Below, piece by piece: positions 36,875 through 48,500 of a DNA stretch of 64,000 nucleotides; positions within the stretch are counted from its first letter, which is position 1; each line of letters starts with the position of its first letter. The stretch is from Magnolia sinica. Its lineage: Eukaryota > Streptophyta > Magnoliopsida > Magnoliales > Magnoliaceae. The notes beneath the pieces are model-generated. The model was not told where the DNA came from. It saw nothing but the letters and a program-made list of their open reading frames with translations, and did not search any database. The translations under genes and the position numbers were made by a program. Where the stretch lies: assembly GCF_029962835.1 (NCBI RefSeq), contig NC_080589.1, positions 19,861,586 to 19,925,585 on the forward strand, written 5' to 3'.

Positions 36875-37675
36875 TTGCGGATCCACCCACCTGGTGGATC
36901 CCTGGATCCACCGAAGCTGTGCCCAGCGTACAAGCTTTACGTAGCACGCGCTGCACACTATAGCTACAGTAATTGTACATTTCTTTTTGTGGTAGTACAC
37001 TGCCATTTTAAAAAAAATGATGGTGACACAGTCCTGACATGTGGCACTCATGTACAGCTATCCAGACCGTAGAAATTGTGGATAGCGCCCATCCAAGAAA
37101 TCAAAATGATCTTGAAATCCTAACCATTCAATTGATGGCTATTATATGAAATGTTATATAATTAAAAATGTGAGTGGTCCATTTTAAGTGACAATTAAGG
37201 ATACCATTATCTTATAAAATATAGAGGAGATACAAATCTATATTTTGCAATCTCATAATCTAAGATTTGTTATACAAAACTAATCACAAATCCTAAAATC
37301 CAATTGAAATCAATTTATAGATATCACATAATTAACAATTTAATAATCTTCTCCACTTGAGCGAACCACAAGCATAGGATTACAAATGCATGGCCCGCTA
37401 ATATTTTTAACCGTCGATTTACTTGGCTGATGCTTGGACTGTCCGATAATTCTATTGATATAATAATTTGATTATTTTAGTTATACAACTAATAATTTAA
37501 TTATTTTTAGGCATCATTGGTATGTGTGTCATGAAAAATAATAGCCTAGCAACACCTTTATTACTCTCCGGCATGTACAAGAGAGTAAAAATCGACATTT
37601 CCTTCTGACTTATAATAAAGAGATGTAAAAGAGTGTAAAAAATGATATTTCATTTTAACATAAAGCAGACGTTAT
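36875..37675. other. Intergenic, no gene seen
   Basis: AT-rich DNA with weak similarity to other repeats; the 65-codon frame at 36875-37072 is not recognisable. Confidence 0.4.
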
Positions 37676-37680
37676 ATGTA

Positions 37681-37950
37681 GGGTTGTACATCGAGCCAAG
37701 TCGAGTCAAGTTGGGCCAAGCTCGGCTTGACTCATCCGTGCTATACTCGAATTCGAGCTCATCCTCAAGCTTAGCATTGAAGCTTGGCTTGTTTGTCAAA
37801 GCTTTCAAGTCGATCTCGAGTCGAGGTAGTAATTCGAGCCAAGTTGAGCTTATTCATATGTTAACCCAGCACCTAACTTGACCCAAATTTGCACCTGAGT
37901 TGCCGAGTGGGCTGAGACGAGTCAGGTTGGGCGTGGATCAGGGAGAGGAG

Positions 37951-37996
<46 letters not shown>

Positions 37997-38286
37997 CAGG
38001 CGAGCACGGGATGGTGACCGACGGGTTGTGCCAGGTTGGATAAGGGAAAGAGAGGGAAAAGAGGAAAGAGAGGGTCGAGTAGGGTTTTTTTTTTTTTAAT
38101 AATTAAGTTATATATAGACTCGAGCCGAGTTGATCTGTACCATGCTCGAATTCGGCTCAATTTCAACTCAAGTTTTCAAAAGTGAGCTTAATTCACCCTA
38201 AGTTGGCCCTTCAAGCCGAGTTAATTCGAGTTAAATCAAGTCGAGTTGAGCAAGCTTTTCGAGCTAGCTCGACTCATGTACAATCT
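37681..38286. mobile_element. CTCGAGTCGAG-rich inverted-repeat element with a GA microsatellite
   Basis: Left end TTGTACATCGAGCCAAGTCG, right end inverted (GAGCTAGCTCGACTCATGTACAA). The subterminal DNA is made of degenerate GAGTCGAG/GAGCCAAG units, as in the elements at 16245 and 32013, but the middle differs and holds a (GA)n run at 37951-37994. About 606 bp, no transposase. Confidence 0.6.
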
Positions 38287-38562
38287 AGTTATATTAATAG
38301 CTCATTTGGATATCACCAAGTAAATTACTTTCTCTACTTACAATAGTAGATAAGTAATTTCAAATAAGTATGTTTGGTTTATGATTAGTTATAAGTAATA
38401 TTTTTTTTACTTAAAATTACTTAATCACTTTGATTAATTTTTTAGCCTTTTTACTTTCATAAGTTACTGAAGAGACACTAAAAAGAGTAAAAGTTTATAA
38501 GTATATTATTTATAAAATATATTTATTTGTTTAATAAGTATAAACTAAAATAACGTACTTAA
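38287..38562. mobile_element. AAGTAA-rich MITE, inverted relative of 31867-32849
   Basis: Begins CTCATTTGGATATCACCAAGTAA and continues with TTACTT/AAGTAA units, the internal style of the Tourist-like MITE at 31867-32849. The right terminus is unclear because the next element starts close by. Confidence 0.5.
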
Positions 38563-38565
38563 GGC

Positions 38566-39302
38566 ATAAGGGCACATTTATGAGGATCCTTACTCTTGCA
38601 CGGGTGGTAGACTCTTAGGAGTTTCAACACCCGGTCAAGGGTTCGAGTATCCATAGGTGGCGAAATCCCGCTATGGCGTGAGTGTGTGGGGGTGTGTAAA
38701 AAAAAAAAGGGCACAATTGAGAGCGTGGATTTGGAACCCCCTGGATTTGAAATCCTTTTATTATATTTGGCACCTTTGATTCAGAATCAACTTTAATCCA
38801 AAAGTAGTTATGCATGGTATATTTATAAGGTTTGAATTAATTACTAAATCAACTTTAATATCTCTAATCAGTGAATGTATGTAATGTTTGACACAATGGT
38901 TGTAATAAGCCTGCCAAAATATATACTTTGCTCGAAAATGATGAAATTTTAAGTCTCGGATGAGATACAACACAAGATCACATCCGAGTGTTAACCAACT
39001 ATTTTTAACAATTGATTTATATGGACAATGTGTTTAGACAGCACTAATCATCATATTAAAGTAATTATAATGATAGTGATGCAATTGATAATCTAATTAT
39101 TTTGGGATATCATTAGTGGGCCATGTGTTTAATTGATTAATAGTCTAGTCAAACATGTGTCATACATGCAACTCTCGAAAAGATTTTAGATGTAATCAAT
39201 TTGGAACCTTAAGTTATTTCATGGTGCCAAACAACCAGGAGATTTAAAACCCCCTCAAATTCCTTTAAATCCCTCATATCCATAGTACCAAATAGTCCCT
39301 TA
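38566..39302. mobile_element. MITE with a SINE in its left terminus
   Basis: The left end AAGGGCACATTT and the right end, inverted (AAGGGACTATTTGG), are imperfect inverted repeats. The body matches 54155-54697 closely (TTGAATTAATTACTAAATCAACTTTAATATCT, GGTTGTAATAAGCC, AAATATATACTTTGC and CACAAGATCACATCCGAGTG blocks), so both are copies of one family. The SINE at 38580-38708 interrupts the left end. Confidence 0.65.
38580..38708 (+). mobile_element. tRNA-derived SINE, + strand copy
   Basis: An A-box-like TGGTAGACTCTT at 38605-38616, a B-box-like GGTTCGAGTATCC near 38639-38651 and a poly-A end at 38697-38708. Flanked by GGGCACATTT (38570-38579) and GGGCACAATT (38709-38718), one change in ten. 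Same family as 36095-36211. Confidence 0.82.
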
Positions 39303-40305
39303 GGTAGCTTATCTTCGACAATTTTTATCCCATTGCTCCAAATTTTATAAAGAGAATTACATAAAGTAGGATGGGTAAAATTAGAATATTGTTGTTTCTT
39401 TAGCCATTCTCTCCCAATTCACTTGTTTTGACTGAGCTATATCCTTTTGTATGATCCAACAAACCAATTCAGCTCTATCACATATGGAACCTGAGGCTTG
39501 CGTTGACTTACCACCGGCTATATTGAGATATAATAGACTTATTGCTTGTATTTCTATTATTTTAATTCCAATGTATTGGAACTCTTGGGTTTGAAGAGTC
39601 AAATCTTTCGCAATTTAATATTAGTGTGTTTTTGACAGATGGGGCCCACATGTTGAGTAACCCAATAATCAGAACTGTCCATTTTGTGTGGACTATTTTC
39701 TATAAACTCTTAAGTTGAATAAATAAACGTGAATGCATGCTTCTTTTAAACATACATATTGCAGATGAATTTAGAATTTTCAAGAGCTAGAGTTCAACTC
39801 CAAAAATCAAAGGATAGAATCACCAATTAATAGAAGATGATAAAATAGCTTATTAATAGTATTAAATAGAAAATGGAGGGTTAAAATCAGTGGACGGTCT
39901 TAGCAAGTGGGCCACAGTGAACGGAGACACGCGATGAAACTTGAGTCGCGGAGGGAGGGAAAAAGAACGAGAGAGACGCCGAGTAGGAAGAAAAAAGTCG
40001 GCGATCTTTTTCAGTTGGACGGATTTTCTTTGGGGACTCAGCTGCCGCGTCGATGCTATCAGCGCTTTCTCTCTCGCGCGCAAGGGACGAAAACTAACCA
40101 TGGTTAACTGCCAACGCCTAACCATGGTTAATGCCGCCACCTGCGTACGACGATGTGGAGAGAGAGAGAGAGAGGGGGAGGAGGAGGAGAGAGAAATGCA
40201 GAGGTCAGAGAGAGAGAGCAGTCCCTAGAAAGGGAAGGTCCTAATGACATGAAATAATGAAAGATGGCAAGGACTAGCCTATATTTCATATTCAAATAAA
40301 ATTAT

Positions 40306-40306
<1 letters not shown>
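39303..40306 (+). promoter_or_regulatory. Upstream region of the ARF gene
   Basis: No coding evidence. It holds an auxin-response-element match on the - strand (GAGACA at 39924-39929, the complement of TGTCTC), two perfect 12-bp palindromes TAACCATGGTTA at 40095-40106 and 40119-40130, and a (GA)n tract near 40156-40174. Several GA-rich open frames here are low-complexity. Where transcription starts cannot be seen, so the promoter role of each motif is inferred from position. Confidence 0.45.

Positions 40307-40351
<45 letters not shown>
40307..40351. repeat. (CT)n tract at the presumed transcription start or 5' leader
   Basis: About 22 CT units, following AT-rich DNA with TATATTTCATA (40269-40280). 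CT tracts near the start site are common in plant promoters; their role here is inference. Confidence 0.7.
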
Positions 40352-40352
<1 letters not shown>

Positions 40353-40426
40353 TCACCTTCTTCTATTTGTATTGGGTTTTTCGTTTTTGGGTTTTGTCCG
40401 TCTGTATTGCATTTGCAGTAAATTAC

Positions 40427-40495
40427 ATGGTTTTTGTTTTTTCTTTTCTTTTTTGGAGAAAAGGGGAATTGGGTTTTGTTGGGAAGGGTTGGTGA
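40427..40495 (+). CDS. Upstream ORF in the ARF 5' leader (22 codons)
   Basis: ATG at 40427-40429, TGA at 40493-40495, ending 13 bases before the ARF start codon. The peptide begins MVFVFSFLFW and is hydrophobic. The start context is A at -3? no: bases ACATGG give a G at +4 but a weak -3. ARF genes are known to be subject to upstream-ORF control in Arabidopsis (shown for ETT and MP). Whether this segment is in the mature leader depends on the unknown transcription start, so function is inference. Confidence 0.35.
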   Translation: MVFVFSFLFWRKGELGFVGKGW

Positions 40496-40508
40496 GTGAA
40501 AAATAGAG

Positions 40509-40650
40509 ATGAGTTCTTCTGGGGATGGCCTGAATTTGAAGGGTACGCGTCCTAATGCTAAGGTCTCCGGCAACTCCACTGAGGATACCTTTGCTTGCAG
40601 TAATCAAGGTGAGAAGAAAGGAAAAAGAAAAGAAAAGAAAAGAAAAAAAG

Positions 40651-40708
<58 letters not shown>

Positions 40709-43700
40709 CTTTGAAAGAAGGGTATCCTTTTGGTCATTCACACACACACTCTCTCTCTCTTGAAACTTGTATGTTGTTCTTATATTATTTTATATTTTGA
40801 GTTCTGTTTGCTTTTTTATGAATTTTTGTTTTCCACTATTTGTTTAGTGAGTTTGCATTTATATACGTTTTTTTTTTTTTTTTGAAATTCATGGATTTTT
40901 ATCTACCACATTAAAAGATCACCTGGGGATTAGACATTTTTGGCTTCTTCTTCTTTTTTTATTTTTTTATTTTTTTATTTTTAAATGGGATTTTTCATTT
41001 CTTTGAAAAATAAACAAAAATACCCATTTTCCTGCTTGACACATTCACTCATATATGCTTATGGTACTGTATTTTGTTGTTGTTTTTTCATGAAATGGCA
41101 TCTTAATGTAGGACACATTTGGGTTATTTTCCTCTTCAAAGACTGAACTAAAATATCCATTTGCCTTCATCCATTGCTTGTATGCATGCATGCATGAATG
41201 TGTGGATTTGGCACTGTAGGTGGTGTTGGACACATTTGGGTTATTTCTCCCTTCAAAGACTTAACCAATCCCTTTTTGTTGCATACATGCATGCTTGTGT
41301 CATGTATGCATCTATAGTCGTGGCACTGTATTCTTTTTCCTTTTCATACAGTGATGTCCTAATGTAGGGCATTTTGGGTTATTTCTCCCTTGAATGACTG
41401 AAGTAAATGCATTTAGCCAGCCTGCATGCATGCATGTGTGTTTGTTTGTTTGTATTGGTATCTTTTGCTTTTTCATACAATGGTGTTCTAATTTAGAATA
41501 TTTTTGGGTTATTTCTACCTTGGGAAGGGCATTTTGTATGCTCTTTCACAGAGGGTTGCCCTTATTTTAGATCAGTCTGATGGATCTTCTTTTGGAAGGG
41601 CCTCTTTTTTCAGTACCAATTTCATCTTCTTATATTTGACAAGATTTATAGCTGTATGAAACTGTTGTAGTTCTCTGATTTCAGATGAAAATGATGATCT
41701 ATACGTTGAGCTTTGGCACGCGTGTGCCGGCCCCTTTGTTACCGTTCCTCGGGTTGGAGAGAAGGTCTTCTACTTCCCTCAAGGCCACTTGGAACAGGCA
41801 TGAATCCCCTTTGCTTATAATTTGTTGAAATGAAATGGGCATTTGCAGAATCTTCTTGCGTTTGTTATTTTAATTTTTAAATATTCTGTTCTTTTGAGTC
41901 TGTGTTTGGTTTCATGGATTGTGTTTTGATGTAGGTCGAGGCATATACAAACCAAGGTGTTAATCGGCAAATGCCTGTTTGTGATTTGCCTTCTAAGATC
42001 CTTTGTGGGGTTGTATGTGTTCAGCTAAAGGTCTCTGTCTCCTGCTCCCTGGTCTCGTAGTTGACAATTTTAATTGGGTTTTACTAAAGGTATTATCCAA
42101 TGATTGAGGAGAAGTTAACCGGTTCCTTAGCAATGATTGTCCGTTGGTGGAGTTCATTGTCAGCATTGCTTATCCATGGTGAGACCTGCCAGATCAATGG
42201 TCTGGATCACTCAAAAGGTGGGCCCCACCTGTGTGGAATACTGGCCAGTGGATGAATAGCCAAGGTTTTTCTGAAGGGGAGTTTATCGTGGCATTTGTCA
42301 TCCCTGGTGAGACCCACGAGATGAAGATTCTGGATCAATGAAAGGCGGATGCTGCCTGTATGCAATGGCGGCTACTGAAATGCAAGTAGCTCGGGCCGAG
42401 CCCGAGCATTGCGCATTTCGTCTTTTGCTAGCATGCCATGACTAATGGTGATTTGGGGTGGCAGTTTGTTTTGCATTGTGACAGTGTTCATTTTTCTTGA
42501 ACGTGGTTTTGTAGGCTGAGCATGATACAGATGAGGTGTTTGCACAAGTAACATTGCTTCCGGAAGAAAAGGTTGGCTACTCGTTCAAGCCGTGTGCAAT
42601 CTCTTTAAAATGGGCTAGACCACAGCACTAGACACATATCTAACTCATCAATCTTTAAAAAAAAAGGGGAAGAAAGAAAACTCTAACTTAGCAAGAACTC
42701 TCTCTGTGGAGGGGGTAAACCTGTACAAGGTCTGGAACGTTCATGTATTGGCCACTACTAACGAAGGGCGATTCCCTGAAAATGCAGTCAGATGACCTAG
42801 CTGCCAGTTGGAAGACTTCTGCATGTTGAATGTCGGCTGTTGGTTGGACTATTTCTAAAACATTCATTTGTGATCCTCAGAAAGTTGTCCAATTAGTGAC
42901 CGAGATCATCCCATGACTTTTGGACCATGGTATGGTCCGGTGAATGAATGGTCTGGTACAGGTGTGTCACTCTTATGGAGATAAGATTTCGTTACAACTA
43001 ACTTATACCAGTGAAAACACCACAATTTAATAAGGAGATGGAAAGTTGTATGTATGGCTGAGTGGAATGGTGTTGTGCTGCAACACCAGAGATGCAGGTT
43101 CACTTGTTTTGCCTACGAATAAAAGCATTTAATTATGCTATTGCATTGCATCATTGCAGGAAGATGAAACTAGCTTTGAAAAGGAAACTGAAAGATTTCT
43201 GCCTCCAAGACCACGTGTCTACACTTTCTGCAAGAAGCTCACTGCTTCTGACACCAGCACACATGGTGGATTTTCCGTTCTGAAGCGACATGCTGATGAA
43301 TGCCTTCCCGCTTTGGTTAGTTGATTTATTTACCACCTGACCCCATTTCCATTATCTCTGATTTGAATTGAGCTTGTTTGTTTCGACGTACTGGTAAAAA
43401 TTTCAAGGGAAGTTGGGAATCGTCATCAAAGTTAAACTCAAATGATCCTTTTTGTATTAGACCAAAGAAGTTCAAAGCATTATATCAATGGAATTTGCCT
43501 AACATGATTAGGGGTGCAATTCGGGCAGGTTGGGTTGGGTTGAGGGTCAACTCGATCTCAAGAGGACCCAACCGGCAACCCAACCTGACCGAAATTCCAA
43601 CCTGAAGTCCTCTGTACTTGACCCAACCCAACCCAACCTAACCTGACCCAAATACATGTGATTATTTCCAACCCGACCTAACCTGACCCAAATTTGCTCC

Positions 43701-45481
43701 AGCAGAACCCAAGCCAAGCCAAATCTAAATCGGGTTAGCATTTTCCAACCCAAACCCAACCCGAGGACCTTGACAAATAAACTAAACCCAACCTGAACTT
43801 GGGTTGGATCAGTTAGCCTGAACCCAAGTTGTAACCCTAAACATGATAGCATTTATCTAATCTTGGAATGTCTCACTCTTACTGTAGAATTTTTGCTACT
43901 CGTAGGCTTTTATATTTTTGGTGATCTAAGAAATTCAGAGCCATTGAATTGAATTGCAATTATTAGTATATTAAAGTGGAGTAACCAAACTACGATTTAC
44001 CTTCCGTAACATTAGTATCAAGGCTCCGGGCCAAGGTATTCCATAACGGTTATGGTGGCCGAAATGGCCACCACTGTTACCTTTACAATACGGGTTGTAA
44101 TGGCTGTTACGGCCCCGTAACGGCCATTAGGATCTCTCTCTCTCTCTCTCTCTACTGAAAAAATCTATATTGGCCCCATTATGGACCATAACAGGGCTGT
44201 TTTGGCCTTTACAAGGGGCGTAATGAGCCGTTACAGGAGATATAAAAGGCCATTACATGGGGCTATAACGGCCTTTACAGGTTATTTTTCCATAACGGCC
44301 TTTACAACCCTGTAATGCGTAACGGTTGCCACTGTTACCTTTACGGCACACCATGCTCCAGGCTCCACACCTCAATTACATCATTTTCAAGTTGGGCCTG
44401 GAAGAAACATAACTAGAATATGAGGGCTACTTCCTCATCATGAATACGGGAATATCATTAACTTTTATCATTTCCTCTTAATTAAACTGAATGCTGGCAT
44501 CTCTGTTTTCTTGTTCATACCAGTTGATTTGAACTTAGCCAGATAAGATCTATTCATCCGTTTACCTTCTTTGTAGTTAAATCTCTCCTTTGTTGTTGTA
44601 GGACATGTCGCAGCAACCTCCAACACAAGAGCTGGTGGCAAAGGACTTGCATGGGGTGGAGTGGCGCTTTCGTCATATCTTCCGTGGTGAGTTTCATGTT
44701 ACTTCATTACTAAGTATGGTGGAATTTGGACTGTGGGTTCTAAATGTCAGTTCTGGAGTGATTTGTCCGGGAGCCAATTTTCTGTTTGATCTTGACTGGT
44801 AATTGAAGTATGGTGGAATTTGGGTCATGGTTCTAAATATGGGTTTTCAAGTGACTCGCATAGGGACCGAAATGGCATAGCTAGTTCTGACTTGATCAGA
44901 CGTGTGTTTTAGAGGGTGCAAGCAAACTGTTTTGTTGTCCACTGAAACAAGTTCCGTCCAATTTTAACACCGTGATTTGGATTTGTTTTCACTTTAATGC
45001 ATGGATTCATTCTATCTGCAGACAACTGCATATGCATCTTAGAATTGATTTGTCGTGTTCTTCAAATCCAGTTTATTTATATGCTCATCGGCATGTGATA
45101 GGTTTCAACACATACATGCGTGCTCGCATATATGAGAATTTAACATTTAGCATGGTTGAGTCAGCTAAACATAACACCAAACTTGTTATTGATTTCTTGT
45201 TTGCTTTTGTGGTGTTGATTATGATTTTCTCCAACCCAAGATTGGGTATAATTTTACCCTTCAAAAAAAAAGATCAGGTTTTATTTACATAGTCATTTCA
45301 GTGCTTTTTTTTTTTTTTTTTTTCTTCCTTGTCAAAATATTGTTTACAATAATCTTGATTTTCTATAAACATATTTCATAATGCTAGGTCAGCCAAAGCG
45401 GCACTTGCTTACAAGTGGATGGAGTACTTTTGTAAGCTCAAAAAGGCTCGTTGCAGGTGATGCTTTTATTTTCCTCAGGTA

Positions 45482-45543
<62 letters not shown>

Positions 45544-48500
45544 CACCGAGTAAAAGACAAGGAGGGATGATCGCATGTAACTTATAGTGCCATAGGCCTA
45601 TTTTATGAGTAGTTGTATTGGATACATGGACAGTCCAATAAAATATCTGGACTGTTCATTCGTTCAGCCAAATTATTTTAACCATGATGGGATTATCATA
45701 CCCATTCATTTTGCAAGCCATAGATGTTATGGTTAGCCTCACCATGTCCAAAGCTGTCTTTTAGAATAAGAAGCAATCCAAGTGAGGTGCACAATATTGA
45801 ATACATGGACAGTCCCATAAAAATCTGTACTGTCCATTCATTCGGCCAAATGACCATAACCATCTGGTGGGATTATCATACACATCCATTTTCTAAGCCA
45901 TAGATCCGATGGTTAGCCCCATAATGTCCGAAGCTATCTTTTAGAATCATAAGCAATTGAAGTTGGGTTGTCAGTATGGATGATTTAAGTTGATTAATTG
46001 AGCTCTAATTCTTTGAACAAACTTGACCATAAATTGCATGCTATTAATCTGCTCTTTAGGATTGTCTGACCAGCGTGATCTCGTAACATGGCTTGAAAAC
46101 AGTAGTTATCTTTACGATACGGGCTGTAACGGCCTTTATGGCCCCCATGACAGGCGTTACGGTCTCCTTTTTTATTGAAAAAAAAAAAACCTGAAAAATC
46201 TATATTGGCCTGTAATAGACCGTTACGGCCTTTACGGGGGGCGTAACAGGTTGTTATGGGGGCTGTAACGGCCGTTATGGGTCATTTTTTTATTTTTATT
46301 TTTATTTTTTCTGTAACAACCCTGTAACATGTAATGGTTGCCACCATTACCTTTATGTAATGGCCGTTATGGCGCATTATGATTGAGATGGTCTGCATTT
46401 CAGACTTTTTATTTATTTAAATTATTAGATTAGAGGGAATTTTCTGCTTCTTATGGCCATTAAAATAGATTCTGTTTTTTATGGATGAAAATTTTCTATT
46501 GCAGAGGTGAAAACAGGGAACTCCGTGTTGGCGTTCGTCGTGCCATGAGGCAGCAGAATAACGTATCTGCATCTGTTATATCTAGCCACAGCATGCAACT
46601 TGGTGTACTTGCAACTGCATCTCATGCTATTTCTACTGGAACCATGTTCAGTGTCTATTACCGACCAAGGTAAGCAATTAAGGGCTGTAAATGTTATCCT
46701 TGTTGCTTATTTCTGTTGGTTTTATTTCCTAGAAACTGCCATTCATTATTGTAAATAAAAATCCAACAAAAGCCAAAAGCTCATCTGCTTATAACAAGGA
46801 CATGGTTTTGCTAACGTTCCCACCTTTGTGGGGATGTTAGCAACTTCCCCTAACCTTTTGAATGCTGCGTGGGACACCCAATCATCAATCGGGAGGGTTC
46901 ATTCAATAATACCATTGGGAGCAAGCCATGGTACAAGAATCACACCAATTGGATGATCCTAACCCTTTGGATGGAGCCAATTTGTTAGAATCGTTCATTG
47001 TTTAAGAGCTATAGATCACATGGTTAGAATCATTGGACTAAAGTGCTACTCTGGTATCATAAGCCTATCAAATAGATGTTTCAAAATGATGATTGGACCT
47101 TTTTTGTTTTTCTGCTCAATCTTGATTGTCCATTTTCTATGCTATTGGTCGGATGTTTGGGATTTATCCGGCTGTGATTTTTGCACCATGGCTTCCCTAG
47201 TTGTACAAAAGAGTGGATGGTTCAGATTGATGATTAACATCCTATGTGTCAATTAAAATGAAAGTGAGGACGTTGCTGATGTCCCCATGAAAGGGGGAAA
47301 ACGTTAGCAAATCCTGTGTTTGTGTTGTTAGTCCTTTATTTTTTGTTTGTTCTCTTCTTTTCTGTTGCTGTTGAATACTGCTACTTTGATCTGTGAATGT
47401 CATGGTGTTCTGCGATACATCATCCACACACAAGCATCACTGTTGCACACGTGGTACTTGTATGTGGTGATCAGGACCATTGTTTTGGTGGGGTGCCATG
47501 TGGATCAAGGGGATTGGACTCTCACAGCTATTCAGTGTGGCCAGAGAAAGAAATGGCTCAGTTAAAACAGAGGAGAAGTCCACATTCAACAGGAAAACCT
47601 TGCAGGTGGATGGTTTGATTTGTTCAGTCACTGATTTTTAGCCTATGCACCATCGACATTGTGGCCTACTACTGTCCTCATCACCACATGGTTGCCACAT
47701 GTGCATAAGTAACTGCATAGGACTTTTTTGCCCCTGGCAAAATCCACATCCAGCAGGCAAAACCCCTAGCTGGATCGTTTGATTTGTTCTATCACTATGA
47801 TTTTAGGCATATAACCCATCCACATGGTCAACCACCAGACCAACGGCCTGATCACCCAGCATTCTCCCATTTGCAGTCAGGACAGAATTGCATAGAACTT
47901 GTAGTGCAAAACCATAGTTCGGAAAACCCAAAAGCTCAACTCGACTCGATGTTCAGCCAGGTCGAGTTGACTCGAAGACTTGAACCGACTTAACTCGATA
48001 TTTATTAATTACAAATTCAAAAAAATTAGCAATAGGAGTAGATATATTAACGCAGTTAAGTAATTTAAAATGCAAAACATTGTCATTAATCCGCTTAACA
48101 GTGCGCTGGTTATCTTTTCTCTAGCAGAGGTTGTGGGTTCGACTCTCTCCCCATGTACGGTTTATTAATGTTCACACTCTTGACTGGCCAAGTGACTCAG
48201 TTCGAGTCACCGTGAGTCGTGTCCTGTCAACTGAGTGGTCGAGTCGACTGGATGAGTCATCCTGAGCCTGGGTCTAGTCAGACCCAGGACCGAGTTTCCC
48301 AGTGACTTGGTTCGAAATCTTGCCAGGTCGAGCTGACTCGACCCAGTTTTGAGTCAACCCAGTGAGTTTTAGAACTATGTACACAACATATAGGCATAAT
48401 AGCATCTTCCTTGGTGTTGTTTTATGCACATCACTGCACAAATTGATCTTGGAAAGTAAAGGGTACTTACTATAACTTTCACACCAGGTTCTAGAAATTG

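Noticed and set aside
39862-40228. Arg/Glu-rich overlapping frames on both strands before the ARF gene
   Set aside because: Low-complexity GA-rich promoter DNA, with frames open on both strands and no domain.
40509-40763. 84-codon frame running past ARF exon 1
   Set aside because: It reads into the GA microsatellite of intron 1; the conserved ELWHACAGP exon requires splicing at 40608.
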